Positions 26,463 to 34,631 of a stretch of DNA of 52,108 nt are shown piece after piece (within the stretch, counting starts at the first letter, position 1; every line of letters begins with the position of its first letter). The translations under genes were made by a program, and so were the position numbers. The notes below the pieces were generated by a model, which was not told the DNA's origin, searched no databases, and saw only the letters and a program-made list of their open reading frames with translations. Source of the stretch: Caldilineaceae bacterium SB0664_bin_27 (lineage in GTDB: Bacteria > Chloroflexota > Anaerolineae > Caldilineales > Caldilineaceae); the NCBI GenBank assembly GCA_009838625.1, contig VXRG01000054.1, positions 1 through 52,108 of the forward strand. Reading direction: 5' to 3'.

Positions 26463-27610
26463 AGCGCGTCTTCGACCGCCGCGATCAGTTCATCCTCGCG
26501 CCATGTTACGGCGATGGCGTAGTAGTTCTCTTGACTGTAGAGCGGGTTGCCTGCTGCCTGGCGGGCATCGGCAGCAAGCCGCATGGAGGGGTTGTAGTAA
26601 TACATGGTGACGCCTTGACCGTTGCCGCGGACTACACTGGAGGGATATCCGAGGTCGGTGCGGCGGGACTCTTCGGCGGTGTAGCCGTAGAGGTGGCCGG
26701 AGAAGGTCAGAAGGCAGTCGAGCCAGGTGTGCCCGCGGTCGCGGCTGATGCGCCCTTCTATGCGGTAGGGCGGCGTGCGGTTGCCGTAAGTGAGCAGGAT
26801 GTCTCCATTGGAGAGGAGGATAAGGTCAGCGGGATGCTGACGGGCGCGGGTGATTTGGGTGGTGGGGGACCAGGTGCGGCCACCGTCCTGCGATCGAGTG
26901 CTATGCAGCGCCTGGGCGGTGTCGTCGCGCTGCACAGCGAGGAGATCACCTCCGGATAGGACGATTAGAGCGGTTTCATTCCTATGCGGTGCGATCTGCG
27001 AAACACTTTCCCATGTCCGGCCGTCATCCTGGGAACGTACGAGATAAGCGATGTCAGACATCTGCCCGCTCTGCTCGTCTGCGAAGGACCGACTGTTGTA
27101 AATGGATGCAAGAAGTGTCCCATCGTCGAGCGAGACTACTTTCCCGAAGAACGACGCGGTCGCCAGGGATTCAAACGACAGAGGATATGGTTCTTCCCAG
27201 GTGAGGCCACTATCGAGGGAGCGCGTAGCCATCAACGAAATCGGTTTGGGGTCGGCGATGCGGAGCCCGCCCTGGTAGTTGCCGTCGGCGTCGTATCTGT
27301 GTTCACGCTGGTAGAGGAGGACAAGGGTTCCCTGGGATGAGACACCGAAGGCCGCATCACGGTCATCGTCCTCACCGTCGGCGACTGGATTCGGGGGCGT
27401 CCAGGTTTGGCCGGCGTCGGATGTACGCACAACCTCCATGCGCGCCTGGCGGCCGAGATGGCCGGCGCCGCCGCGAAGGGCGGCGACCACGTCACCGTTG
27501 GGGGCCAGTGCCAAAATGGGGAAGAGGCCGCCACCCTGATAAGCAGTGGTTTCCCTGGTGCCGCGGAGAGTACGTATGTCGACGATGCGGTCGGGGGCCA
27601 TGGTGGTCAC
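26450..27610 (-). CDS. Sialidase-like BNR beta-propeller protein
   Basis: This 386-residue protein starts at the GTG at 27610 behind AAAGGAGA. This start makes the N-terminus match its paralog at 28259-29419 residue for residue in length, which an ATG nine bases later would not. Five Asp-boxes (SxDxGxTW) are visible: RTSDAGQTW, RSLDSGLTW, RSQDDGRTW, RSQDGGRTW, SRDRGHTW. This is the exo-sialidase six-bladed-propeller superfamily, though the fold also serves other hydrolases and binding proteins. No signal peptide, so cytoplasmic. It is last in the minus-strand operon. True sialidase activity is not shown by sequence alone. Confidence 0.82.
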   Translation of the reverse strand: MTTMAPDRIVDIRTLRGTRETTAYQGGGLFPILALAPNGDVVAALRGGAGHLGRQARMEVVRTSDAGQTWTPPNPVADGEDDDRDAAFGVSSQGTLVLLYQREHRYDADGNYQGGLRIADPKPISLMATRSLDSGLTWEEPYPLSFESLATASFFGKVVSLDDGTLLASIYNSRSFADEQSGQMSDIAYLVRSQDDGRTWESVSQIAPHRNETALIVLSGGDLLAVQRDDTAQALHSTRSQDGGRTWSPTTQITRARQHPADLILLSNGDILLTYGNRTPPYRIEGRISRDRGHTWLDCLLTFSGHLYGYTAEESRRTDLGYPSSVVRGNGQGVTMYYYNPSMRLAADARQAAGNPLYSQENYYAIAVTWREDELIAAVEDALSGR

Positions 27611-27725
27611 TGCAATGTCTCCTTTGGTGTGAGTTCGGCAACAGTTGGCGAGCGTGTTCGGAATCTGCGCTGTACTCTGCAGGTCCGCCACTTTCTGTCA
27701 GGAGCGATAGGCAGACGGCGCTGAT

Positions 27726-28084
27726 CTATTGCTCGCTGAGCGCGTCTTCGACGGCTGCGATCAGTTCATCCTCGCGCCATGTTACGGCGATGGCGTAGTA
27801 GCTCTCGTGCTGATAGAGGGGATTGCCGGCGCGCTGCCAGCCGACGGTTGCGTTCCGCATTGAGGGATTGTAGTAGTACATGGTGACGCCCCGGCCGCCG
27901 GCTCCGCTGTTGCTGACGACGCTTGAAGGATAGCCCAGATCGGTGCGGCGGGACTCCTCGGTGGTGTAGCCGTAGAGATGCCCAGAGAATGTGAGTGCAA
28001 TGTCCAGCCAGGAGCGTCCGCCGTCGCGGCTGATGCGGTGCCGTCATTGGAGAGGGCAAGGTCTCTCAGTGGACGCGTCACTTG
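27726..28084 (-). pseudogene. C-terminal remnant of a third sialidase-like paralog
   Basis: The minus strand encodes a near-complete copy of the last ~105 residues of the 28259 and 26450 proteins (SRDGGRSW, LTFSGHLYGYT, ESRRTDLGYPSSVV, VTMYYYNPSMR, AVTWREDELIAAVEDALSEQ, stop at 27726-27728). Upstream, a deletion removes the segment between the LSN(G)D block and the last Asp-box and shifts the frame. No start codon or ribosome site belongs to it. It is a decayed gene fused to a different fragment at 28085. Confidence 0.85.
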
Positions 28085-28256
28085 TGGAGGCGGCCGAGAA
28101 AGTCGACCTGCGGCCAGCCCAGCCCACTCCTGCCTGCGTTGGACTCTGATAGAGCCCCGGGCGGCCCAGGGAGCGCCCCTGCGCCATTCTCATTTGTAGT
28201 CAGGCTCAACTATAGGGAGGAGACGCCCCCGGCATGGTGACAGGTTGCGAAGACTG
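28085..28256 (-). pseudogene. Middle remnant of a sialidase-like gene of the 29488 type
   Basis: This stretch aligns on the same strand with 29701-29851, inside the 29488 gene. It contains an identical 15-base block (CCCGGCATGGTGACA at 28230-28244) and a recognisable copy of the codons for GGRPGLYLW. Small gaps break the frame. It lies directly against the 28259 gene on one side and the paralogous C-terminal remnant on the other, so the original C-terminus of this gene and the N-terminus of its neighbour have been deleted together. Confidence 0.7.
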
Positions 28257-28258
28257 AC

Positions 28259-29419
28259 CTATTGCCCACTCGTCGCACGCGCAACGGCTGAGATCAGCTC
28301 ATCCTCCTTCCACGTCAAGGCGACGGCACAGTAGTTTTCGTGACCGTAGAGAGAGTTGCCAGCGCGCTGGCGGGCATCGGCAGCAAGCCGCATTGAGGGA
28401 TTGTAGTAATACATTGTGACGCCCTGGCCGTTGCCGCGGACGACGCTGGAGGGATAGCCCAGATCGGTGCGGCGGGACTCTTCCGCCGTGTAGCCGTAGA
28501 GGTGGCCGGAGAATGTGAGAAGTATATCCAGCCAGGAGCGTCCGCCGTCGCGGCTGACGCGTCCTTCGATGCGGTAGGGCGGGTTGCGGTTGCCGTAGGT
28601 GAGCAAGATGTCACCATTGGAGAGGCGTACCAGATCGGCTGGATGCTGGCGAGGTTGCGTGATTTGGATCGGATCTGACCAGGTGAAGCCCCCGTCCTGT
28701 GAACGAGCAGTGTGCAAGCCTTGGACGCCGTCATCGCGTAATATCGCGAGCAGATCTCCGTCTGGCAGCGCGATGAGCGCGGTCTCATTCTTGTTGTGGG
28801 CGATCAGTGAGACTTCGCCCCAGGTCCGGCCGTCGTCGCGGGAACGGACCAGGTAGGAGGAATCGATCTCCTGATCGCTGGCGGCGTCTGCCCAGGCCTG
28901 ACAGTTGTAGATGGGTGCGAGCAATGTTCCATCGGCGAGGGAGACGATTTTGCCGTAGGGTGACCCCGTTGGCAGGGAATCCATCGACAGAGGATATGGC
29001 TCCTCCCAGGTTAGGCCGCTGTCGAAGGAGCGGGTGGCCATGAGGGCGACCGGCCTGCGGTCGGCGACGCGGACTCCGCCCAGGTAGTTGCCGTCGGCGT
29101 CGTAGTTGTGCTGGCGGTGGTAGAGGAGGATGAGTGTGCCCCGGGATGAAACACCGAAGGCGGGGTTGCGGTCGTCGTCTTCGCTGTCGGCGAGTAGGTT
29201 CGGGGGCGTCCAGGTAAGGCCGCCATCCAGTGAGCGCACTATCTCCATGCGGCCTTCGCGGCCGATATGGCCGGCGCCTCCCCTGAGAGTGGCAACTGCG
29301 ACACCGTCACGGGTCATGGCCAAGACAGGGAACAGGCCGCCATTCTGATAGGCAAGAGTTTCGCGGGTGCCGGGCAGAGAACGAATGTCGAGGATGGGGT
29401 CAGTCGCCAATTTGATCAC
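28259..29419 (-). CDS. Sialidase-like BNR beta-propeller protein
   Basis: This 386-residue close paralog of the 26450 gene starts at GTG 29419 (weak ribosome site). It has five Asp-boxes: RSLDGGLTW, RSFDSGLTW, RSRDDGRTW, RSQDGGFTW, SRDGGRSW. The N-terminal block ILDIRSLPGTRETLAYQ matches its paralog. No signal peptide. It belongs to the minus-strand operon, 68 bases after the 29488 gene, with the chimeric remnant behind it. The repeated pairing suggests tandem duplication of a two-gene unit. Confidence 0.82.
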   Translation of the reverse strand: MIKLATDPILDIRSLPGTRETLAYQNGGLFPVLAMTRDGVAVATLRGGAGHIGREGRMEIVRSLDGGLTWTPPNLLADSEDDDRNPAFGVSSRGTLILLYHRQHNYDADGNYLGGVRVADRRPVALMATRSFDSGLTWEEPYPLSMDSLPTGSPYGKIVSLADGTLLAPIYNCQAWADAASDQEIDSSYLVRSRDDGRTWGEVSLIAHNKNETALIALPDGDLLAILRDDGVQGLHTARSQDGGFTWSDPIQITQPRQHPADLVRLSNGDILLTYGNRNPPYRIEGRVSRDGGRSWLDILLTFSGHLYGYTAEESRRTDLGYPSSVVRGNGQGVTMYYYNPSMRLAADARQRAGNSLYGHENYCAVALTWKEDELISAVARATSGQ

Positions 29420-29487
29420 TCCGGTTGCTTGCTTTGTTCGACTGGTTGCTTTGGGCGTATGGGGATTATCGGGATTCCCGTTGCTCC

Positions 29488-30612
29488 TTACCGCTCCACC
29501 GTTGCCCTCACCAGCCAGACACTGTTGGTATCATCCATGTCTTCGGGAATGCGGCGCCAGCCGTTGGGCACGCGGTCGTAGGTGTAGAGAAGCGTGCGGT
29601 CGTCGACTGCAACCACTTCGGTATAGGAAGTGGTCTTCTGGCGAGAGAGATCTTCTGAGTAGATGATCTGCTCATGTGGTTGGCAGCTGTTGTGGTGGGT
29701 GAGGATGTCGATCTGCTGCCAGTCCTGCCCGGTTCCGTCCGCGTTGAGCCAGAGGTAGAGGCCTGGGCGCCCTCCTGAGAGAGCGACAGCGCCGTCGGCC
29801 ATTACGGCAAGGCTCGGCTGCACGGAGAAGGGGCCCGGCATGGTGACAGCCGGGGTCCAGGTGCGGCCTTCGTCGCTGCTCCAGGTCTGGCCGAAAGGAA
29901 GTTTGCTTTCGACGCGGAAGACACACATGATGCGCCCATCCTGAAGTCGACAGATGGCGGACTCGCTGGGGCCGCCATTGCCGGGGACAGGGCAGGCGGC
30001 GTCGGCGACGACGGAGCGCACTTCCCAGTTGGTACCGTCCGTGGACTCCACGGCCACGATAGAGTCGCGATCGTCGCCTTCGAAGTGACCGTAGGCGGTA
30101 GCAAGGTAGGTACCATCCTCGAGCCAGAGGGTCTGGCCGTTGAAGGAGAAGGTCACGACATCGAGGCCGGGCACAATCAGGGGGACGGGCGCGGGCATAC
30201 CGGTGATGACGACGCCGGTGGGCACGTAGTCGAAGACGCGCTGGCCGGCGGGGACAATGTTATGCGGCGCGCCGATTCCATCAGCACGGGGCCGAAGATC
30301 GTAGGGGAGCAGGATGCTGTCGCCGGAGTGGAGGTGGATGAGGGTCTGGCCGCCGTCACATGAGACCTGCGGTTCGGTCCAGGTCAGTCCGCCGTCCCGG
30401 GACCAGAGGACCAGGTAGGGGACGCCTGAGAGATGAATGTCAGGCACCGGAGAGATGGTGGACAGGAGTTCGCCATTGGGCATTGTCCAGAGGTTGGGGA
30501 ACCAGAAGTAGCCTCTACGCCGCCCCACCAGTACGGGTTCGGAGAGGGTGACTCGCATCCCTTCCAGGTCGACGGTTGCGGTATCGGTCCATGTCGTTGC
30601 ATTTTCAGCCAT
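29488..30612 (-). CDS. Sialidase-like BNR beta-propeller protein, divergent type
   Basis: This 374-residue propeller starts at the ATG at 30612 behind AAGGAAA. Asp-boxes are WSRDGGLTW near residue 72 and SSDEGRTW near 240, with weaker ones (ESTDGTNW). It is more distant from the 26450 and 28259 proteins than these are from each other, so it is a second subfamily. Part of a lost duplicate of it survives at 28085-28256. No export signal. Position in the operon suggests work on the same imported material. Sialidase activity is only a superfamily-level suggestion. Confidence 0.8.
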   Translation of the reverse strand: MAENATTWTDTATVDLEGMRVTLSEPVLVGRRRGYFWFPNLWTMPNGELLSTISPVPDIHLSGVPYLVLWSRDGGLTWTEPQVSCDGGQTLIHLHSGDSILLPYDLRPRADGIGAPHNIVPAGQRVFDYVPTGVVITGMPAPVPLIVPGLDVVTFSFNGQTLWLEDGTYLATAYGHFEGDDRDSIVAVESTDGTNWEVRSVVADAACPVPGNGGPSESAICRLQDGRIMCVFRVESKLPFGQTWSSDEGRTWTPAVTMPGPFSVQPSLAVMADGAVALSGGRPGLYLWLNADGTGQDWQQIDILTHHNSCQPHEQIIYSEDLSRQKTTSYTEVVAVDDRTLLYTYDRVPNGWRRIPEDMDDTNSVWLVRATVER

Positions 30613-30651
30613 CGCGCTTTCCTTGATCAGTCTTGCAGGAGATATTCAATT

Positions 30652-32448
30652 TCATCCGCCCCCTACTGTGGATCTTAGTTCGTGCTCACCGGAGAGGTCG
30701 GCTGTGATCTGGGCGAAACGGTGGCCGTACCGTTCCACGGTGGGTGCGTCGACTGTTTTGCCGTCGAGCGCGAAGGATGACGCTGGGGCTCCATTTGCAG
30801 GGAGCAGGTAGAGCAGAGTCGCTTCGTTGAGACTGTCTTGTGACTGGATGCGGTATGAGCCTTCGTGGGTGGAGGCGCCGTTTCCCTGGTGAGAGATGGA
30901 TACGCGGCGGCGGGAGCGCTCCCAGGAGTTGATTTCCTCGCTCGTCCACCACTCCATGCCGAGGCTGCGGGCGTGGGCGACCGTTTCGCGAATGGAGCGC
31001 TCGCACTCGGGGTCTTCGACGTGGGAGGGGTGGTAGAGAACATGGGCGCAGCCGTAGGCGGCGTGGCACTGGTCGACGAGGGGGCGCATAAAGCCTTGTG
31101 GGCAGACGACGGTAAAGTCCTGGATCAGGAAGGGGAGAGCGATTACGTCAAGGAAGTCTCCGTGCGGGCGATCGTCTTCCATGGGAAACCAGGGGTGGCA
31201 GGTTCCGAAGGTGAAGCCTCGGTCGCCGCGGGAATGTTCGAGCTGGATGCCTTTATTCTGGCACCAGTAGTAGAACTCAAGGCGGCCTTGCCAGGCGATG
31301 CCGTGGTTCTTGTTGGATACGATATTGGAGAGGCCGGTCTCGTAGGAAAGGGTATCGTACTGCCAATCGAAGTCCATCTGGCTCCAGCGGGGGGCTTCGC
31401 GCACGGGGGCGTTGCCGGTGGCGTAGTGGAGGGCGATTTCGGAGGTGGACTCGATGAGCGCCTTGTAGAAGGAGCGATCGTAGCCGGCAACAGGCATTGT
31501 ACACCAGGTTGAGGGCACGTTGAGCTCCTGGAGCAGGTCGAAGAGAGACCAGCCCAGGAGAGGACGGTTGCCGTCGGTATCGTGGGACATGTGGGCCATT
31601 GAGGTGTGTCCGCGGGGCCAGTACCAGAGGAGCGGCAGGGATTCACCGGCGGCGCTGAGAAGGTGGAAAATGGCGCGCAGCAGGAGTTCCCGCAGGACAT
31701 CGGCCATGGGGGAGAGGATGATGCGTTGGTGGTAGTAGGTCCGACCATCCTGGAGGGGGATGCTGCTGGAGTAGTAGAGATCGTCGATGTCGTCGATGTC
31801 GACGATATCGCCGTCCCGGTCCGGGTCGAGTATGGAGCCGGCAAGGGTGCCTGAGGACTCGCGCGGGGGGATGGGCACGACCGGCTTTCCCTGATGGATG
31901 TGGAGCACGGATGTTATCAGGTCGAGTGCGAAGAGGATAGTACGGCCGCGACCGGGGGCGTGCGCTATCACGGCATCGGCTGCGGGTACGCCCTCCTGCG
32001 GTGGAGGCAGGATCGACTCGACCTGGGCGAGTCCAGTGCCGGCCACGGCCTTGACCAAGGTGCCGCCGAAGACGTGAGTTTCCCTGCTCAGGCCGCCGGT
32101 CACAGGGTGGGCCGCGGCGGGTGGCTGCAGGTAGCCCTCTTCGAGCAAGCGAATGGTCTGGGCGCCGAAGAGGTCGTCCATGCCTGAGGTGCCGGCGTTG
32201 CCGATGAGAAGGCCGCCGGCGTGAACGAATTCGGCCAGACCTGCCTTCTGTTCCGAATCCAATTCAAAGTCCTGCGCCAAGATCAGAAGTCGCGGCAAGG
32301 GAGACTCGCCGGCCAGAGCCTCCTGCGGCAGCAGCGAAAAGGGGATGCCGGCATGGTGCAGGATTTCAGTGATATAGGCGGCGGCATAAGGGGGAAGATC
32401 GCCAGTTCCCTTGCGAGGCTGTTCCGGATTGAGGATCACTCCTATCAT
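30652..32448 (-). CDS. 598-residue fusion: amidotransferase-like N-domain plus deacetylase-like C-domain
   Basis: The start is ATG 32448 behind AAGGAG. Residues 1-185 look like a class-I glutamine-amidotransferase-fold domain (ThuA or beta-galactosidase-trimerisation type): strand LPRLLILAQDFEL, then FVHAGGLLIGNAG, but without an obvious catalytic Cys nucleophile elbow. An acidic stretch at 210-225 (DPDRDGDIVDIDDIDD) is encoded by a short DNA repeat. Residues 280-520 resemble NodB-type polysaccharide deacetylases: MSHDTDGN (289-294) in place of the metal-binding Asp motif, then EIALHYATGN and HPSHVED. A small beta domain ends it. No signal peptide. I do not know this domain order from a named family. 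Confidence 0.65.
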   Translation of the reverse strand: MIGVILNPEQPRKGTGDLPPYAAAYITEILHHAGIPFSLLPQEALAGESPLPRLLILAQDFELDSEQKAGLAEFVHAGGLLIGNAGTSGMDDLFGAQTIRLLEEGYLQPPAAAHPVTGGLSRETHVFGGTLVKAVAGTGLAQVESILPPPQEGVPAADAVIAHAPGRGRTILFALDLITSVLHIHQGKPVVPIPPRESSGTLAGSILDPDRDGDIVDIDDIDDLYYSSSIPLQDGRTYYHQRIILSPMADVLRELLLRAIFHLLSAAGESLPLLWYWPRGHTSMAHMSHDTDGNRPLLGWSLFDLLQELNVPSTWCTMPVAGYDRSFYKALIESTSEIALHYATGNAPVREAPRWSQMDFDWQYDTLSYETGLSNIVSNKNHGIAWQGRLEFYYWCQNKGIQLEHSRGDRGFTFGTCHPWFPMEDDRPHGDFLDVIALPFLIQDFTVVCPQGFMRPLVDQCHAAYGCAHVLYHPSHVEDPECERSIRETVAHARSLGMEWWTSEEINSWERSRRRVSISHQGNGASTHEGSYRIQSQDSLNEATLLYLLPANGAPASSFALDGKTVDAPTVERYGHRFAQITADLSGEHELRSTVGGG

Positions 32449-32511
32449 TTGGACATTCTCCTTACCCCAGCGAATCTTTGTTCTCTCGTGCGAAAGACAT
32501 CAGGCGGGAAT

Positions 32512-33267
32512 TCAGGCGTCGCGTGCGCAGCGGAAGCCGACATGGCGGCGTTGCATTTGGGGGAAGCGATCGTAGCGGGCGGCACAGCGGGCGCGTTCGG
32601 CGATGCTGTACCAGGATCCGCCGCGCAGCACATTGTGGGCGTCGTAGTGGACGACAGGCTTTGTGCAGACGGGGTTGGCCTGCGGGCTGAATGAGTAGAA
32701 GTCGTCGGAATAGCGATCCTGGCACCACTCCCAGACGTTGCCGACCATGTCGCAGACGCCGAACGGGCTGACGTTTCCGGCATCGGTGTAGCGGTCGACG
32801 GGGGTGGGATGGCCTACGCCGGATTCGCGGGTGTTGGCACGGTCAGGGTCCCACTCGTTTCCCCAGGGCCAGGGGCGTCCGTCGGTCCCTCGGGCGGCGA
32901 ATTCCCATTCAGCTTCGGTTGGCAGGCGGAGTCCGGCCCAGTCCGCATAGGCCTGAGCATCCCAGTGGGCAACGCCTATGACCGGCTGATTGGGTCCTGT
33001 GAAGCGAGGGTCGTCCCAGCATTGGGGTGGAATGGCGCCGGTCTCCTTCAGGTAGCGGTCGTACTGTGCGACGGTGACCGGATACTGGCAGATGTAGTAG
33101 GGATCAAGTCGAACCGAATGTGACGGGCTTTCATCCCGGAAGCGGGTAGTTCGCCAGCCGTATTGGTCGGCAATTTGCTGGGCGTCGGCTGGGTCGGTCC
33201 CCATAAGGAAGTCGCCGCCTGGGATGGGAATGAGCGTTGAGCCGTCCTTGTTTTCGATTGTGTCCAC
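32512..33267 (-). CDS. SUMF1/FGE-sulfatase domain protein lacking FGE cysteines
   Basis: This 251-residue protein starts at GTG 33267 behind AAGGA. It has the full SUMF1 fold: IPIPGGDFLMGTD near residue 13, the core LRLPTEAEWEFAARG near 115, MVGNVWEWCQD near 178, VLRGGSWYS and GFRCARDA at the end. True aerobic formylglycine-generating enzymes have a Cys-x4-Cys copper site before GFRC; here that segment reads WYSIAERARCAARYDRF with only one cysteine. No sulfatase is encoded in the window. It is more likely one of the family's other oxidative or binding proteins. It lies in the operon between the DegT and fusion genes. Confidence 0.85.
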   Translation of the reverse strand: MDTIENKDGSTLIPIPGGDFLMGTDPADAQQIADQYGWRTTRFRDESPSHSVRLDPYYICQYPVTVAQYDRYLKETGAIPPQCWDDPRFTGPNQPVIGVAHWDAQAYADWAGLRLPTEAEWEFAARGTDGRPWPWGNEWDPDRANTRESGVGHPTPVDRYTDAGNVSPFGVCDMVGNVWEWCQDRYSDDFYSFSPQANPVCTKPVVHYDAHNVLRGGSWYSIAERARCAARYDRFPQMQRRHVGFRCARDA

Positions 33268-33285
33268 GGCTATTTTCCTTCGGTT

Positions 33286-34578
33286 CTATTGCGCTGCCTG
33301 CTCGGCGTAGTGCAGGGCTACTTTGCGCATAGCGGCGGCTATGTCTTTGGCGTCCTGTTCGGTGTAGGAGTTGCGGAAGAGGATGAAGCCGGTCTTGGGC
33401 AGTTCGCGCTCGGTATGGGGCAGGTGAAGCGTGCTGTAGTCGATGCGGCGATTGCCCTGCTCGTCAACAAAGGGATAACGGGACTGACCGTAGGTATCCT
33501 CGTCGGTGAAGATCGGGTAGCGGTAAAGGGGGCGACCCTGAATGTAGGGGCCGTAGCAGTCTGGGATGCCTTCGGCGCGGACGGCTTCGGAGAAGTCGTC
33601 GGAGGAGATGCCGGACTTGGATTCGTCGATGGTGTAGGCGTAGGTGTAGTAGGCGCTGCGGTCTTCGGGGTGGACCTTCTGGATCTTGAAGCCGGGCAAC
33701 TGGGGCACGACTTCGTCGAGGATGGCGGCGGTCATGCGGCGGACGCGGGTGGCCTCCTGCCAGCGGTCGAACTGGGCGAGGCCGACGGCGGCGTGGAGGT
33801 CGGTCATGGGATGGGAGTCGCCGAGGAAAGCGTAGCCCTTGTTGCCGCCGCGCCGGAAGGAGGTGGGCGCGAGGGAGCTGCGGAGGGCGCTGTCCATCTC
33901 GGACCCTTTGCGGGAGAAGCCCATGGCGCGACGGGCGAGGGGCTCGTCGTTGGTGATGACCATGCCGCCCTGGTCGGTGGTGAGGGTCTTGCCGCCAAGC
34001 GAGAAGCAGCCGATGTCGCCGATGGTGCCTACGAGTTGGCCGCGGTATTCGGCGAGGTGGGCCTGGGAGCAGTCCTCGATGACGGGCAGGTTGTGGGCGC
34101 GGCCGATTTCGAGGATGGGGCCCATGTCGCAGGGATTGCCGTAGAGGTGGACGACGAGAATGGCGCGCGTGCGGGGGGTGATGCGGCGTTCGATGTCAGC
34201 GGGGTCGGTGTTGAGGGTTTCGGGATCCCAGTCGGCGAAGACGGGGATGGCGTTGTGGAGGATAATGCCGAGGACGGAGCCGATATCGGTGATGGGCGTG
34301 GTGATGACTTCGTCACCGGGTTCGGGGTTGACGGCGGCGACGGCGGCATGGATGGCGCCGGTGCCGGTGGTGGTGGCGACGGCGTACTGGGCGCCGTGGA
34401 GGGTGGCGAAGGCGTCTGCGAATGCCCTCACTTTGAAGCCGGAGCGCCAGCCGTCGGTGGCGTTGTCCATGACCTCCATGAGATGGCGGCGTTCTTCATC
34501 GCCGAAGATCCACTTGGGGCCGAAGGGCTGGCTGCGCAGGGGCTCGCCGCCGTCGATCGCCAATTTTGCGCTGGTCAT
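33286..34578 (-). CDS. DegT/DnrJ/EryC1/StrS family PLP aminotransferase
   Basis: This is a 430-residue protein. PLP lysine is Lys197 in SLGGKTLTTDQGG, and Asp169 in VIEDCSQAHLAEY binds the ring nitrogen. ATG 34578 follows AAGGAAA. It belongs to the same subfamily as the 23614 gene, sharing the N-terminal FGPKW and FGDEE blocks, VVHLYGNP and the C-terminal GRPLYRYP-like region. Members use keto sugars or related ketones. Having one in each of two convergent transporter clusters suggests related substrates. It lies 18 bases before the SUMF1 gene in transcription order. Confidence 0.9.
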   Translation of the reverse strand: MTSAKLAIDGGEPLRSQPFGPKWIFGDEERRHLMEVMDNATDGWRSGFKVRAFADAFATLHGAQYAVATTTGTGAIHAAVAAVNPEPGDEVITTPITDIGSVLGIILHNAIPVFADWDPETLNTDPADIERRITPRTRAILVVHLYGNPCDMGPILEIGRAHNLPVIEDCSQAHLAEYRGQLVGTIGDIGCFSLGGKTLTTDQGGMVITNDEPLARRAMGFSRKGSEMDSALRSSLAPTSFRRGGNKGYAFLGDSHPMTDLHAAVGLAQFDRWQEATRVRRMTAAILDEVVPQLPGFKIQKVHPEDRSAYYTYAYTIDESKSGISSDDFSEAVRAEGIPDCYGPYIQGRPLYRYPIFTDEDTYGQSRYPFVDEQGNRRIDYSTLHLPHTERELPKTGFILFRNSYTEQDAKDIAAAMRKVALHYAEQAAQ

Positions 34579-34631
34579 GGGATGTTTCCTTTTCTGCTAG
34601 TGGTCCGGACCATGTTTACAGATTGCGGCGT

